A stretch of DNA of 64,000 nt, from the NCBI GenBank assembly GCA_035582835.1, contig JAYKAV010002950.1, positions 578,637 to 642,636 on the forward strand, written 5' to 3'. Below the pieces are notes generated by a model. The model had not been told where the DNA came from and did no database searches. It saw only the letters and a list, made by a program, of their open reading frames with translations. Of this stretch, positions 23,721-32,880 are shown piece after piece. The number at the start of each line of letters is the position of its first letter. Position 1 is the first letter of the stretch. Position numbers and translations under genes: made by a program. This DNA is from Phoebastria nigripes. Its lineage: Eukaryota > Chordata > Aves > Procellariiformes > Diomedeidae.

Positions 23721-24600
23721 TTATAATAACAGTATCTGTCATCCTTAAGTGACCACATGAGTTTTACAAGTTGGATATTAAACAGATTAAATAATAACAA
23801 TAATAAAACCAAAACCCCTATTGCGATTATAAAGCCCTTTGTTTATGATCCCAGGGAAAATGAAGTTGCTAATTGGAAAACAATAAACCTAAAATGCCTT
23901 TGGATTAATAATGATAGAGGTTAACGGTGGCATCCCTTGGAAAGGGGGAGGGGAGCGAGGCGCTCGGTGACTGTGCGCTTGGACGGCGACCAGGGACAAG
24001 CGCAGCAGTCAAACGGGGCTGGGGGGGCGGGGGGTGGGAACCCCCCTCTTCGGAGGGCTCGGCTTGTATGTCCGCCTCTGACCGGAGACACGAGGTGAGG
24101 AAGGTCTGTATTGTAGTCATGTCCTCGCTAGATGAAATCTCAGTCAATTACTTTGAAATCTGCAGCTTGGCTTCTTTTCATTCTTTCCGGGTGAAAATTC
24201 AAACGTTTTCTGTTGTCGCCTGGTCCTTTCTTTCCTGAAACAAGGCACCCAACTGTTCTGATATTACCATTCAAAAACAGGTTCTGTGGCAAACCTCATT
24301 TGTGAATCTATTACAGAGATTAATAGATTATTTCTCCTTTTTCAACTAATTCTCAGTGGGGAAATTTAACCATATGGTAAGGAGAGAATTAGAATTTCAT
24401 CACATTAGAGCAAAATGTAATGAAAAGAGTCCAACACCTGGGGCCAACTCTGAAAGACACAATTAAAAGGTTTTTAATGAAACCAGAGAAACCAAAAAAT
24501 TTCATAGCCTTCAGTAATTCTGCCACATAAGAATGATTTACTGGAAGTGTTGGGAAATATTGTTTTTACTGATGTCATAAGAATGAAAACCTGCCACTAA
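23721..24600. promoter_or_regulatory. candidate conserved enhancer block, AT-rich
   Basis: Between two GC islands the sequence turns AT-rich and is dense in words bound by developmental factors: CCTTAAGTG (NKX2-like), CTTTGTT (SOX-like), repeated ATTAAT and TTAAT homeodomain cores, and a CATATG E-box near 24371. The middle part (about 23945-24060) is GC-rich again. No coding potential is seen. Conservation cannot be judged from one sequence, so this is a candidate only. Confidence 0.3.
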
Positions 24601-24609
24601 ATACTCTGA

Positions 24610-25580
24610 GCGCTAACAGTAAAGCGAGAGGGAGCTGCTCGCCTCGAGCATTAGAGGAGCAGCGGGACAAAATTCAGACCAACCCTGGGGCTGCCGCTTC
24701 AGCTTCTGGGAGAGCGCAGAAGAGCGTGTGCCCGGCTCCGAGGAGAAGCCCCGGGAGGAGAGCAGGGGCCCGGCACGCCCGGGGTAACCGGGGCGCTGGG
24801 GCCGCTCTCGCCCTGACACCGGCGGCGGCATCCCGGCGTTTGGGAGCGGAGCGGGGTGCCCCCGCCGAGCCGGGCTCGCCGGAGGGAGGCAGGGAGGGAG
24901 CTGAGCTGCAAAGAGTTGGTCAATCACAGTAAAGAAAAGTTTGGTGGGTTTTGCCCTTTCTCACCCCGCCCTCCCTTCTTTCTCCCCAGATCGGTTCATT
25001 TTCAAGGTAACGGATGAGGCTTTATATCTTTTATAGGGACACGGGGGATAATCACTCGAAAGCGGCAATCTGCTACTTGAAAACGGCTAAGGGGAGGAGG
25101 AGGGGAACCTCCCTGCAGTTTGGTCTCCGTTTGCTGGAGGGGGGGAGAGGGGGCTGGGGACCATCCGCCTCCCAGGGAAGCAAGGTGGACTTGGCGGTGG
25201 GCAGGAGTGGGCACGGAGGTTCGGGTTGGTCCGGGTTTGGTTTTTTTTTTTTCTTTTTCTTTCCCAGGCGATGCTTTTCGGGAAGACGGGTGGGGGTGGG
25301 AGGGGGCTATAAGTTAATGTAAATGCAGGGGGTGGGTGGGCTGGGGTGGGGGGAGAGGGTGTCACTCCTGACTCCACGGCTAAGTTAGCAGAAGACTGCT
25401 GGCAGCACTCGGAAGGGGAAGTGTTGAAGCGGGCTTTCCTGCAGTGCAGGGCTGTAATTTGCTGAAGGAGGCAAAGAACATCCTTCGATCTAAGTAGGGC
25501 TTTTAGTGTGCTCATTGATGAGTGAAAGTCGCCACACATGTCAAGCTAAAGGCAGTTGTTGGGTTACTAACAGGACACAA
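24610..25580. promoter_or_regulatory. GC-rich island, distal promoter region of BHLHE22
   Basis: CpG-rich DNA from about 24620 to 24910 and again around 25080-25400, ending roughly 70 bp before the putative TATA box. It contains a T-run near 25240-25260. Open frames here are proline/glycine-rich by composition and unrecognised. Confidence 0.4.
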
Positions 25581-25591
25581 CGTCTTGCAAA

Positions 25592-25619
25592 CATATGCGT
25601 TAAGCTGTGTATACAGATG
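25592..25619. promoter_or_regulatory. paired E-boxes upstream of BHLHE22
   Basis: An AAACATATGCG site (CATATG at 25592-25597) and a CAGATG site (25614-25619) lie 16 bp apart and 30-50 bp upstream of a TATAAAG. CATATG is the half-site preference known for the OLIG/BHLHE22 group, and CAGATG is typical of proneural factors such as NEUROG and NEUROD. Direct autoregulation is inference. Confidence 0.35.
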
Positions 25620-25648
25620 GCAGGGAGAATAATGGAGCAGGCGCCTCT

Positions 25649-25655
25649 TATAAAG
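25649..25655 (+). promoter_or_regulatory. BHLHE22: putative TATA box of BHLHE22
   Basis: TATAAAG sits 617 bp upstream of the start codon, just after the E-box pair. A start site about 30 bp downstream would give a leader of roughly 585 nt. CpG-island genes often lack a TATA box, so other start sites inside the island are equally possible. Confidence 0.3.
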
Positions 25656-25679
25656 CTCTAGCTGCTGCCTGTCTTCAGA

Positions 25680-26265
25680 CCTGGGAAATGAAACTATTCA
25701 GACTCAGGGCCAGATAGCGCCTGGGATTGTTTGTTACCGTTTTAATCCTATTAATTAAAACGTTAACCTGATTGGGTAGAAAGCTCTGTCCCAACAGGCG
25801 AGTCTTCTTCATAATAACCTACTCTCAGAGATAATGATGTAAAAGACTCCCCCGTCTGCGGCGGCTGCTGGTTGATGGGTCCGGAAATCTCTTGAAGGTG
25901 AATCCAAGCAAGATAAACGGTGGAAGCGGCTCCGCTGGCAGCGCACAATGCCCCAGCGCGGCGCCTGCTGAGGGCGAGCCGGAGCCGGAGCCGCAGCCGG
26001 AGCCACAGCCACAGCCGGAGCCGCAGCCCGAGCCGGAGCCGCAGCCGCAGCTGCTGCCGGAGCCGCAGCCCGAGCCGCCGCCGGAGCCGGAGCCGGAGCA
26101 GGGGCAGCCGCGGCGCCGGGCACGGCGCAGCCCCGGCGGGAGCCGGGAGGCGATTTCTGCCAGCGGGACGCCGGGGAGCCGCCCGCCGCGGCGCGGAGCC
26201 TTGGAGGAGCGGGCCGGGAGCTGAGGGGGGCGGAGGAGGCGGAGGCGGAGGCGAGCGGGGCGCCG
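25680..26265 (+). other. BHLHE22: probable 5' leader of BHLHE22 with short uORFs
   Basis: If transcription starts near 25680, the leader contains several very short AUG frames: 25688-25717, 25834-25842, 25875-25895 and 25948-25971. There are no further AUGs before the main start at 26266. The second half is extremely GC-rich and repetitive. Such a leader would be expected to restrain translation. The extent of the leader is inferred. Confidence 0.35.
25975..26103 (+). repeat. GAGCCG/CAGCCG hexanucleotide repeat in BHLHE22 leader
   Basis: Around twenty imperfect 6-base units of GAGCCG, CAGCCG and CAGCCC type. They lie in a frame that stays open from a TTG at 25892 to a stop at 26222-26224 and would read as alternating Pro-Glu and Pro-Gln. 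There is no ATG in that frame. Confidence 0.85.
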
Positions 26266-27168
26266 ATGGAGCGGGCGCTGGGGCTGCCCGCAGAAGAGGA
26301 CCTCTTCCACAAGAGCCTCGCCGCCTCGGCCAAGCGCATGGAGTCCGCCTTCCGCTCGCCCCCGGGGCTCGACCTCTCCCACCCCCGCGACCGCCAGCCC
26401 TCGCCGCTCGCCTGCTACGAGGCGGCGGAGCCCGAGGCGCTGCTGCAGCCCGGCGTCGGCGGCGACCCGCTGGCGCTGCCGCCGGGCTCCGTCTGCGTCA
26501 AGTACGGCGAGAGCGCCAGCCGCAGCTCGGTGGCCGAGAGCAGCGGCGGCGAGCAGAGCCCCGACGACGACAGCGACGGCCGCTGCGAGCTGGTGCTGCG
26601 CGGCGCCNNNNNNNNNNNNNNNNNNNNNNNNNNNNNNGGCGGCGGCGGCGGCGGCGGGGGGGGCGGGGGGCTGAAGGCGGCCGAGGGCGGCTGCTCCAAC
26701 AGCCACGGGCACGGCGGCAGCAAGAAGTCCAAGGAGCAGAAGGCGCTGCGCCTCAACATCAACGCGCGGGAGCGGCGGCGGATGCACGACCTGAACGACG
26801 CGCTGGACGAGCTGCGGGCGGTCATCCCCTACGCGCACAGCCCCTCGGTGCGGAAGCTCTCCAAGATCGCCACGCTCCTCCTGGCCAAGAACTACATCCT
26901 GATGCAGGCGCAGGCCCTGGAGGAGATGCGGCGCCTGGTGGCTTATCTCAACCAGGGCCAGGCCATCTCGGCCGCCTCCCTGCCCAGCTCCGCCGCGGCG
27001 GCGGCGGCGGCGGCGGCAGCGCTGCACCCCGCCCTCGGCGCCTACGAGCAGGCGGCCGGCTACCCCTTCAGCGCCGGGCTGCCCCCCGCCACCTCCTGCC
27101 CGGAGAAATGTGCCATTTTCAACAGCGTCTCCTCCAGCCTCTGCAAACAGTGCACGGAGAAGCCTTAA
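26266..27168 (+). CDS. BHLHE22: BHLHE22 (BHLHB5), neural basic helix-loop-helix transcription factor
   Basis: A single uninterrupted exon encodes 300 residues including ten masked by Ns. The start is fixed by MERALGL followed by [12 protein letters not shown], the family N-terminus, in the context GCCGATGG. Residues about 85-110 carry the acidic KYGES and [19 protein letters not shown] segment. A glycine-rich linker follows, then [20 protein letters not shown] and the bHLH domain at about 164-222, including the basic-region N-A-R-E-R-R-R-M and the [12 protein letters not shown] helix 2. A poly-alanine run follows at about 242-253, and the protein ends KQCTEKP. The human protein is 381 residues; the difference lies in shorter Gly/Ser-rich stretches. 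The protein is nuclear, binds E-boxes and acts mainly as a repressor (with PRDM8 in mammals) in cortical, retinal and spinal interneuron differentiation. It lies tail-to-tail with CYP7B1. Its identity is clear from the domain and both termini. Confidence 0.98.
   Translation: MERALGLPAEEDLFHKSLAASAKRMESAFRSPPGLDLSHPRDRQPSPLACYEAAEPEALLQPGVGGDPLALPPGSVCVKYGESASRSSVAESSGGEQSPDDDSDGRCELVLRGAXXXXXXXXXXGGGGGGGGGGGLKAAEGGCSNSHGHGGSKKSKEQKALRLNINARERRRMHDLNDALDELRAVIPYAHSPSVRKLSKIATLLLAKNYILMQAQALEEMRRLVAYLNQGQAISAASLPSSAAAAAAAAAALHPALGAYEQAAGYPFSAGLPPATSCPEKCAIFNSVSSSLCKQCTEKP
26608..26637. other. assembly gap inside BHLHE22
   Basis: Thirty Ns sit in the Gly/Ala linker just before a run of GGC and GGG codons. 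The frame is preserved across the gap, but its true length and content are unknown. The G-rich, quadruplex-prone sequence probably caused the dropout. Confidence 0.97.
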
Positions 27169-28290
27169 GCGCCGCCGCCGCTGCCGCCCCCCGCCGCCGC
27201 CGCGGTGCCGGGGAGCGGCGACAGCCGGCGGCCCGGACCCGGACCCGGGCCGGGGGGCGCGGGGGCGGCGGAGGGACTGACCGCTGCCCGGCCCCCGCCT
27301 CCCTCCGCCCGGCCTCGCCTCTCCTCCCTCTTCTCCTCGGGTTGTGCCGAGGCGGGACCGCGACGGGAGCCGGCGTGCGTGCGGCGCCGGGGAGGGGGCG
27401 CGGGGCCGGGGGCGCGGCGGGGAGGAAGCCCCGGCCCGGGGGGTGCTGGGGGGGCTCCCTCCCGCCGGGCGCCCGGACAAAGGGGAGGCCGAGAGATAGC
27501 AGGCCGGGCTGGGAGCCGGGGCTAGCGCCGGGGAGAGGGACGGAGAGCGGCCCCCACCCCGGCCCCGGCCCCGGTCCCGGAGAGGGGAAGGGGCCGCAGC
27601 GACCCGGGCGCGGAGGTAGATGGGACAAATCAGAGAGGGCACTTGAACATAGATTTTTTTTTTTTTTTTAATTATTATTAGCAGTATTATTATTATTCTG
27701 AGCCAGGAAACAAACAAACTTGAAATGTAAACTTATTATTTAAGCGACTCGCAGAAACAAAGAGACTGGACCATTGCTATGGAAGACTTTGTATTTTTTA
27801 TCGTCTCTAAACTTTGATCCTGTGAAAATGCGCAAAGTTTGGTGAGAGTGATTTAAAAAAAATCGAGAGAGTTAAAAAAAAAAGACAAAAAATAACCGAT
27901 CAAACCCCCTACTCCGTGTGGCTGAAAGTATCGCATTTTTAAAAGAAATATTTATGTGCACCTTGTTTCTTTCCACTTTGCAATGATGTATAAACAAGAC
28001 ATGCTATTTATTTGTTATTCTTTAAATGACCCTTCCACGCCAACAATATTTATCATGTGTTAAGGTCACGGGTCTTATGTGCAGTTACTTTAAATGCTTC
28101 TAAAATTCTGTTTATGGATTAACTTAAACTGTGTGCCAAGTGTTTAAAACGTTTATTTGCCAACAACGTATAACCAGAAATGTTGATGTATCCGAGCTGC
28201 TTAGGTTTATGAAAGGTCATCTGGATTTTAAGTTGCATCATCCCTGTATTTAAATTGAGCTTTAATAAATTGCTTCAGTCCAAAAATTAC
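27169..28290 (+). other. BHLHE22: probable 3' UTR of BHLHE22
   Basis: After the TAA stop come a GCC-type repeat (27169-27205) and about 450 bp of G/C-rich sequence. An AT-rich part follows with several ATTTA pentamers (around 27945-28015 and 28045), typical of unstable regulatory mRNAs. A clean AATAAA lies at 28264-28269. Further ATTAAA words near 28882 and 28951 could give longer forms. Confidence 0.55.
28264..28269 (+). terminator. BHLHE22: candidate polyadenylation signal of BHLHE22
   Basis: A canonical AATAAA about 1.1 kb after the stop codon, in the AT-rich part of the 3' region. Confidence 0.5.
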
Positions 28291-29019
28291 AGGAAAGGTG
28301 TATTCTTAATTGCTCAACCAACTGATTTTTGAAAGGGTATTCTTTGCATTATAACAGGTAATAGCTATTTACTTTTACAAGGCATCAGAGCAATAGCTGC
28401 TACAAGAACACTTGCCAAGCCAATGTTTTCCCAGGCGCTGTGTTTTCAAAGGTATAATTTAAACCGCTTTTAATGTGTATGTAAATTATTCTGACTGCGG
28501 ATGATTATTTAAGTTGAAATACTTTAAAATACTTTAGGCTGATTTACAGAACGCGTGGAATTCTTCTCTTTTCTTTTTTCTGGTGGGGGTGGGTGGGAGG
28601 GTGGGTTTTTTTGGAAGAAAAATGAAAGATGAAAAGCAAGAAGTAGCTATTTACCCAAAGTGAGCCTTCAGTTTGAGTTTGCATGGCTGGGTGACTGTCT
28701 CTCTGCCATTTGTAAATCAAGATTTTTTTCTTTCTTTTTTTTTTTTTTTTCTTTTCAAAAACGAGTCCTGCTATTTTCCACTACTTGCAGATAATACAAA
28801 TTCGGACTGTCAGGTTGGATGGCAAAATAGGAGCCATGATGGATCTGTTGGCAGGTCACGGATGTGTAAAGAGTGATATATATTAAATAGGTCAATCAGA
28901 TTATGACAGCAATGTACGATCGTTTGTATGTGTATCTATGTCGGAAAGAATCTTTATTAAAATATTTTGAACAAACGCTTGTATTATGCTGTGCTTTGTT
29001 AAGCATATATCTCCAGATT
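28291..29019. other. 3' flank of BHLHE22
   Basis: AT-rich, with a T-run near 28730-28750 and alternative ATTAAA words. It could include a longer 3' UTR. No gene is seen. Confidence 0.4.
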
Positions 29020-29604
29020 TAAGGAGTGGGGGGCGGGGGGCGAGTCGTTTCCTTTCCTTTGCCTTGCTCTGAATGGTCCCCAGCACCCCCCCGGAACCCC
29101 ACTCCCGGCTCAGGGTGTCCCAGGGAGGGGGGCGAGAAGTTCTTCCCCGCGGTGCGTTTCTCCTGCGCCGGGGTGAGCTGCAGGACCTGCCTCATCCCTA
29201 CCCCCGAGTTTTGGAGCCGCCTCTCCCCTCGTGGACCCTCCGCCCTGTCCCAAACCAGAGGGCAGAGGGAGCAGGCAGCTCTCCAAAGCTGCCCGCCCTG
29301 CGCTGGGCCCGGGCCGGGGGTCCCGGCAGAGCCGAGAGCCGGGGCCCCGCCGGGTCCCCCCTCGCCTCGGGCGGCCCGGGCCGGCGCCGGGTGTCCGCGG
29401 AGCCGCCTCTCCCAACGGCAGCAGCACACGCGGGGGAAGGGGATAAATATTTTCTGCTCCACTTCCCATCAAAAAAGATTAATCAGAACCTGTAAGTTTT
29501 CAGGAAACATAACTGTAAAGTGCCACGGAGCTGTGGGAAGGCAGCCCAGAGAGGGTGGGCAGATCAGCCCCCAGGCGCAAGGAGAAGCGTCTCTCAGCAT
29601 TTAC
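29020..29604. promoter_or_regulatory. GC-rich island downstream of BHLHE22
   Basis: A CpG-rich block of about 0.5 kb with open frames on both strands and in several registers, which is a composition effect. It may be a regulatory CpG island. Confidence 0.4.
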
Positions 29605-29910
29605 TAGACAAAGGCTGGGTGCGTCTAATTATGATTATTAAAACAATTTCCATGACGATGTCTAATATTATGTTAATTTGAAAACAACTGTGTATGAAAA
29701 CTGTCGACTATAATACCTAAATTCATTTAATGAAACACATCGTTAAGGCAATTAAACCTCCTGGATGTGATTAAGGAACATAATTACGACACTGTTCTGC
29801 GCCATAATTGGGTGTCTTTAATCAAGGGGTAAAGTGATCAGCAACACTGCCATTAGTTTGTATTGTTCTGTCTCTGCTGTCCATCATTCTGATTAGGAAT
29901 TAACCACCGC
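29605..29910. promoter_or_regulatory. candidate conserved enhancer, homeodomain-site dense
   Basis: The composition switches abruptly to AT-rich unique sequence packed with TAATTA, ATTA and TTAAT cores (for example CTAATTATGATTATTAAAAC at 29625) plus a TTTGTATTGTTC SOX/FOX-like stretch. No repeat and no coding frame are seen. It is followed by a TG repeat and another GC island. This pattern is characteristic of deeply conserved enhancers next to developmental genes, but conservation was not tested. Confidence 0.4.
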
Positions 29911-29940
29911 CACCAGCTTGGCGTGGTGCGTGCCTGTGTC

Positions 29941-29963
29941 TGTGTGTGTGTGTGTGTGTGTGT
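29941..29963 (+). repeat. TG dinucleotide repeat
   Basis: About eleven TG units at the border between the AT-rich block and the next GC island. Confidence 0.9.
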
Positions 29964-30029
29964 TCGTGCATATAACATCGCAGGACACATTTGCTGCAAG
30001 ATTTACCGCTTAATATCTCTGGCTACTGA

Positions 30030-30835
30030 GCAGCCTTCCCGGAGAGGTTCCCCTGGAAGGCGCGGGCGCTGCTCGGCTGTGCCCAGGCGTGGGACGGGGG
30101 AGGCAAGCGAGGGCCCAGCAAACTCCTGGAGCGGCCGGGACCTGGGCTGGGGGGCAGGGAAAGGGCTGTGGGAGGCCCGCACTCTGCCTCCCGGCTCCCG
30201 TGGGAAGGGGCCGAGGCGCGGGCGGCGTGTGCGGGCCCGGCCGGGGCTGCTCCCCGCCAGCTCAGAGGAGCGAGGGCGGCCGCTGCCGCCTGTGGCACAT
30301 CGGGCGGTTTCTCCGTTCACCTCTCGTCTGCCTCTGCTTCGGAGCGACGGGAAAGCGGAATGAAAAGGCTTTTCATTCCCGGCTGCCGCTGCCGCCCAAC
30401 TTTGGGCTCGCTTGCTCCCTCCTTGCTTGCTTTGGAGGGGGGAGAGGGGTCTCCGCCGGGTAGAGGTGCTGTCACTCCCGGCCCCTCACTCCTGTCCCTC
30501 TGCGCCGAGCAGCCCCGCTGGGAAGCGGCACGGAGCCGCTGGGCCGGTCCCCGGGCAGGTCTTGCCAATGCGAGCGCCGTGTGTGTCGGGGGTGGGGGGA
30601 GGAGAGAGGCTCCCCCGCCCTTCTTAACGCTTGATAGATCACTTAACCAGAAATGAACATGTCCCCCTTCAAAAGAGCTTCTTCCCCCTTCCCAACCGCC
30701 CCACCGAGCCGGGATCTCCCCCAGCCTCCTCCGAGGGCTCCCTCTGCCCCTGCCGCTCAGCCCGGCTGCCTTCCCCCGGCCCCCGGCCCCTTACCCCGGC
30801 CCTGAGCCCGAAATTGTCCCAGCACGAGTGACATT
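30030..30835. promoter_or_regulatory. GC-rich island
   Basis: CpG-dense sequence with overlapping Pro/Gly/Arg-rich open frames on both strands and no recognisable domain. It is interpreted as another island of the BHLHE22 domain. Confidence 0.4.
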
Positions 30836-31330
30836 GGCTTTCCTAATGTAATGACTTATGAAAGATATAATCATGTGTTAAATTGAATCCTCCGCTTAAC
30901 TGTTAATGGTGTGCTCTGGGCACATTTACGTATTAGATGCTATGGTAACTAATTACCACTAGAAGAAGGGATAATACACTTTCCAGACTTTGACAAATAA
31001 TTATGAGTGTTCACATCCCTGCTAGCAGCAGTTGCAGCGGATCTGCTGGAATGAGTAAGTGAATAAATGAATGGGTAAGTGAACTTGTGTGCATGGAGGG
31101 GACTAGATAATGAATAGTGGTCAAGTGAGTTTTCTTATTAAAACCTTTAATGAAAATGTGATTTAGGGTGGAAGGGGAAAAAAAAAGTGCAACGCTGCCT
31201 CTAAACGTAATTAGATCGCGTAATATAAACATCAGAAACATAAATAAGTTTGCTTTTAATTAAAACGCAGCAGTCAAAGTAAATTATCCACGTGCTCGGA
31301 AACTTTACAGCAATTAACACTTTTTTTTTT
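30836..31330. promoter_or_regulatory. candidate conserved enhancer block
   Basis: AT-rich, repeat-free sequence with homeodomain-like cores (CTAATTACC at 30948, GTAATTAG at 31207, TTTTAATTAAAAC at 31254) and a CACGTG E-box near 31291. It is bounded by GC islands. No coding signal is seen. The basis is composition and motif density only. Confidence 0.35.
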
Positions 31331-31353
31331 TTGGTGGTGGTGGTGGTGGTGCG
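31331..31353 (+). repeat. GGT trinucleotide repeat
   Basis: Six to seven GGT units directly after a T-run. Confidence 0.8.
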
Positions 31354-31434
31354 GAGGGGGGTTGTTGGGGGGTAAAATAAACGAGCCAGGACTCCGCGGC
31401 TCTCTCCAGGATCATTTGTAACTTTGATTGCACC

Positions 31435-32040
31435 CGCTGCCAACAGGCCGGAGGGATCCTGAGGCTTTAATCAGACGGCGGAACAGCTCCTTGCCGGAGC
31501 GGGACAAAACTTTGGGGAAGTGGCGCTGGGCTCCGCGCCGGCCCCGGCCCCCGCCGCCCGCCCCGCCGGGTCGCTACCTCTCGGCGCGGCAGGGCCCCCG
31601 CCTGGGGGGCTCTGGCGCTAGCGGAGCCCATCGGAAGCTCAATGCTGGCTCCCCATGAAGTACTGCGCTTGGCTCAGGCAGGCGCCGCAGGGGTTAAGCC
31701 GCTCCTGCCCGCCGCCCCGGGTGCCATCCCGCCCCGGGCAGGAGCGAAGGCAGGAGCCGCTGCCGGGAGCGGGAGCCAGCGCGGCTGCCCCGGCCCCGGC
31801 CCCGAGCCTGACTCGGGGGCTCCTAGCAGCCGGCCGCGCCGCAGAAGGGACATCTGCTAAATGAGCAAAGACCTGCAGCCAGCCCCATTTCCCCGTGGTC
31901 ACTCATCAGCTCGGTGTCACCCAGCCTCCCGCTCCCCCGAAGCGCCCCAGAGGGGGATTTGCTCTGGTTTGGCTGGTTCTCCAGCCTCGGGAAGGGTTAA
32001 ATCCTTCCCCGAGCCCCTAGTTGCCCTTGTCCTCTCAACC
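31435..32040. promoter_or_regulatory. GC-rich island
   Basis: CpG-rich block with short overlapping open frames and no recognised product. Confidence 0.4.
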
Positions 32041-32440
32041 TGATTCAGAAACGTGTAATAAAATATGAAGCAAATTTATGGTCTGTTTCAAGCACTTTAC
32101 TGCTGTATTTTTAAATTCATATATGCACATATAAGAACTACGATCTGTGAATAATTCGAAATGCTATAGGAAAATGATGCATTTTAGATCAAACATAACC
32201 GTTTTCTTACATAATTGTCTCGGATTAAAATAAAAGGAAGGATACATTTCGAACAGAGACAAAGCTGAAAATCTAATGACAGCCATAAACTGCTAGACAG
32301 CCATAAATTAACGTCTTCATCAAACACTGAAGGGATCAGTGCTTATCTAAATCAACAATTATTTCTTCCGAGAAGTTGCAGAACAGATTGCCCCTCTAAT
32401 ACTATTTTTAAATCCTTATAATTGAGGATTAGGGGCAAAC
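32041..32440. promoter_or_regulatory. candidate conserved enhancer block
   Basis: Repeat-free AT-rich sequence between two GC islands. It contains a directly repeated word, AGCCATAAA, at 32281 and 32300, TTAAT/ATTA cores and AATAATTCG-like words. No coding potential is seen. Confidence 0.3.
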
Positions 32441-32880
32441 AATCGCCTTTCCAGAGTAAACCTCCTCTCCGCCAGCCGAAGCCCTCCAAACGCACCTAAC
32501 ACCCAGACCGCTTCCCTAGGAACCTCCTCGGGGGTCCTGTCCCCTTTTCCCACCCCGCATCCCTGGAAGCACCGGGTTGCTTTTAGGAAGCGGCGGCAGG
32601 AGTCCCTCCTCACCCCCCTCTCCCCATCCCTTTCCGCCTGATTTTTGCAGGGGGTCGGGGGAGTTGGGAGCGCAGCGAGCGCAAGCCGGCGCCGGGAGCC
32701 CGGCGGGAAGCGCGCAGGGAGGCGGGCGGGCGGGTACCGGGCGGCTCCCCCCGCCGCCGCCGCGGGCCGGGGACACACCAAGGCGGCATCCCGGAGCGGA
32801 GCCATCCCGGAGCGGAGCCATCCCCCCGTGCTTCAACCCCTTCATCCATCCCGAGCTCAACTAATGCCCATCCACTTTTC
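32441..32880. promoter_or_regulatory. GC-rich island, last in the BHLHE22 domain
   Basis: CpG-rich sequence containing a 16-bp tandem repeat. No further GC island of this size is seen to the right. Confidence 0.4.
32787..32824 (+). repeat. 16-bp tandem repeat, about 2.4 copies
   Basis: CATCCCGGAGCGGAGC occurs twice in perfect tandem (32787-32802 and 32803-32818), followed by a partial CATCCC. Confidence 0.95.

Noticed and set aside
22919..23812. 297-codon minus-strand frame upstream of BHLHE22
   Set aside because: It opens with a TTG, is low-complexity (Leu, Phe, Pro, Ser from pyrimidine-rich DNA) and has no recognisable domain, so I do not call it a gene.
1..26265. Possible miR-124 gene, known near BHLHE22 in mammals
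   Set aside because: I looked for the mature sequence core (AAGGCACGCGGTGAA) and did not find it. It presumably lies further left, outside the window.
25920..27671. 583-codon plus-strand frame overlapping BHLHE22
   Set aside because: It begins at a GTG, is in a different frame from the bHLH domain, consists of low-complexity Arg/Gly/Ala and is a composition shadow.
25825..27717. 630-codon open frame antisense to BHLHE22
   Set aside because: It results from very high GC content and the lack of stop codons opposite a biased coding exon. It is Arg/Gly/Pro/Ala-rich, has no domain, and runs through the assembly gap.
29026..32864. Many 70-190-codon frames in the GC islands 3' of BHLHE22
   Set aside because: Equal open length on both strands and in several registers, with Pro/Gly/Arg-rich composition and no domain, indicates that they are due to GC content.
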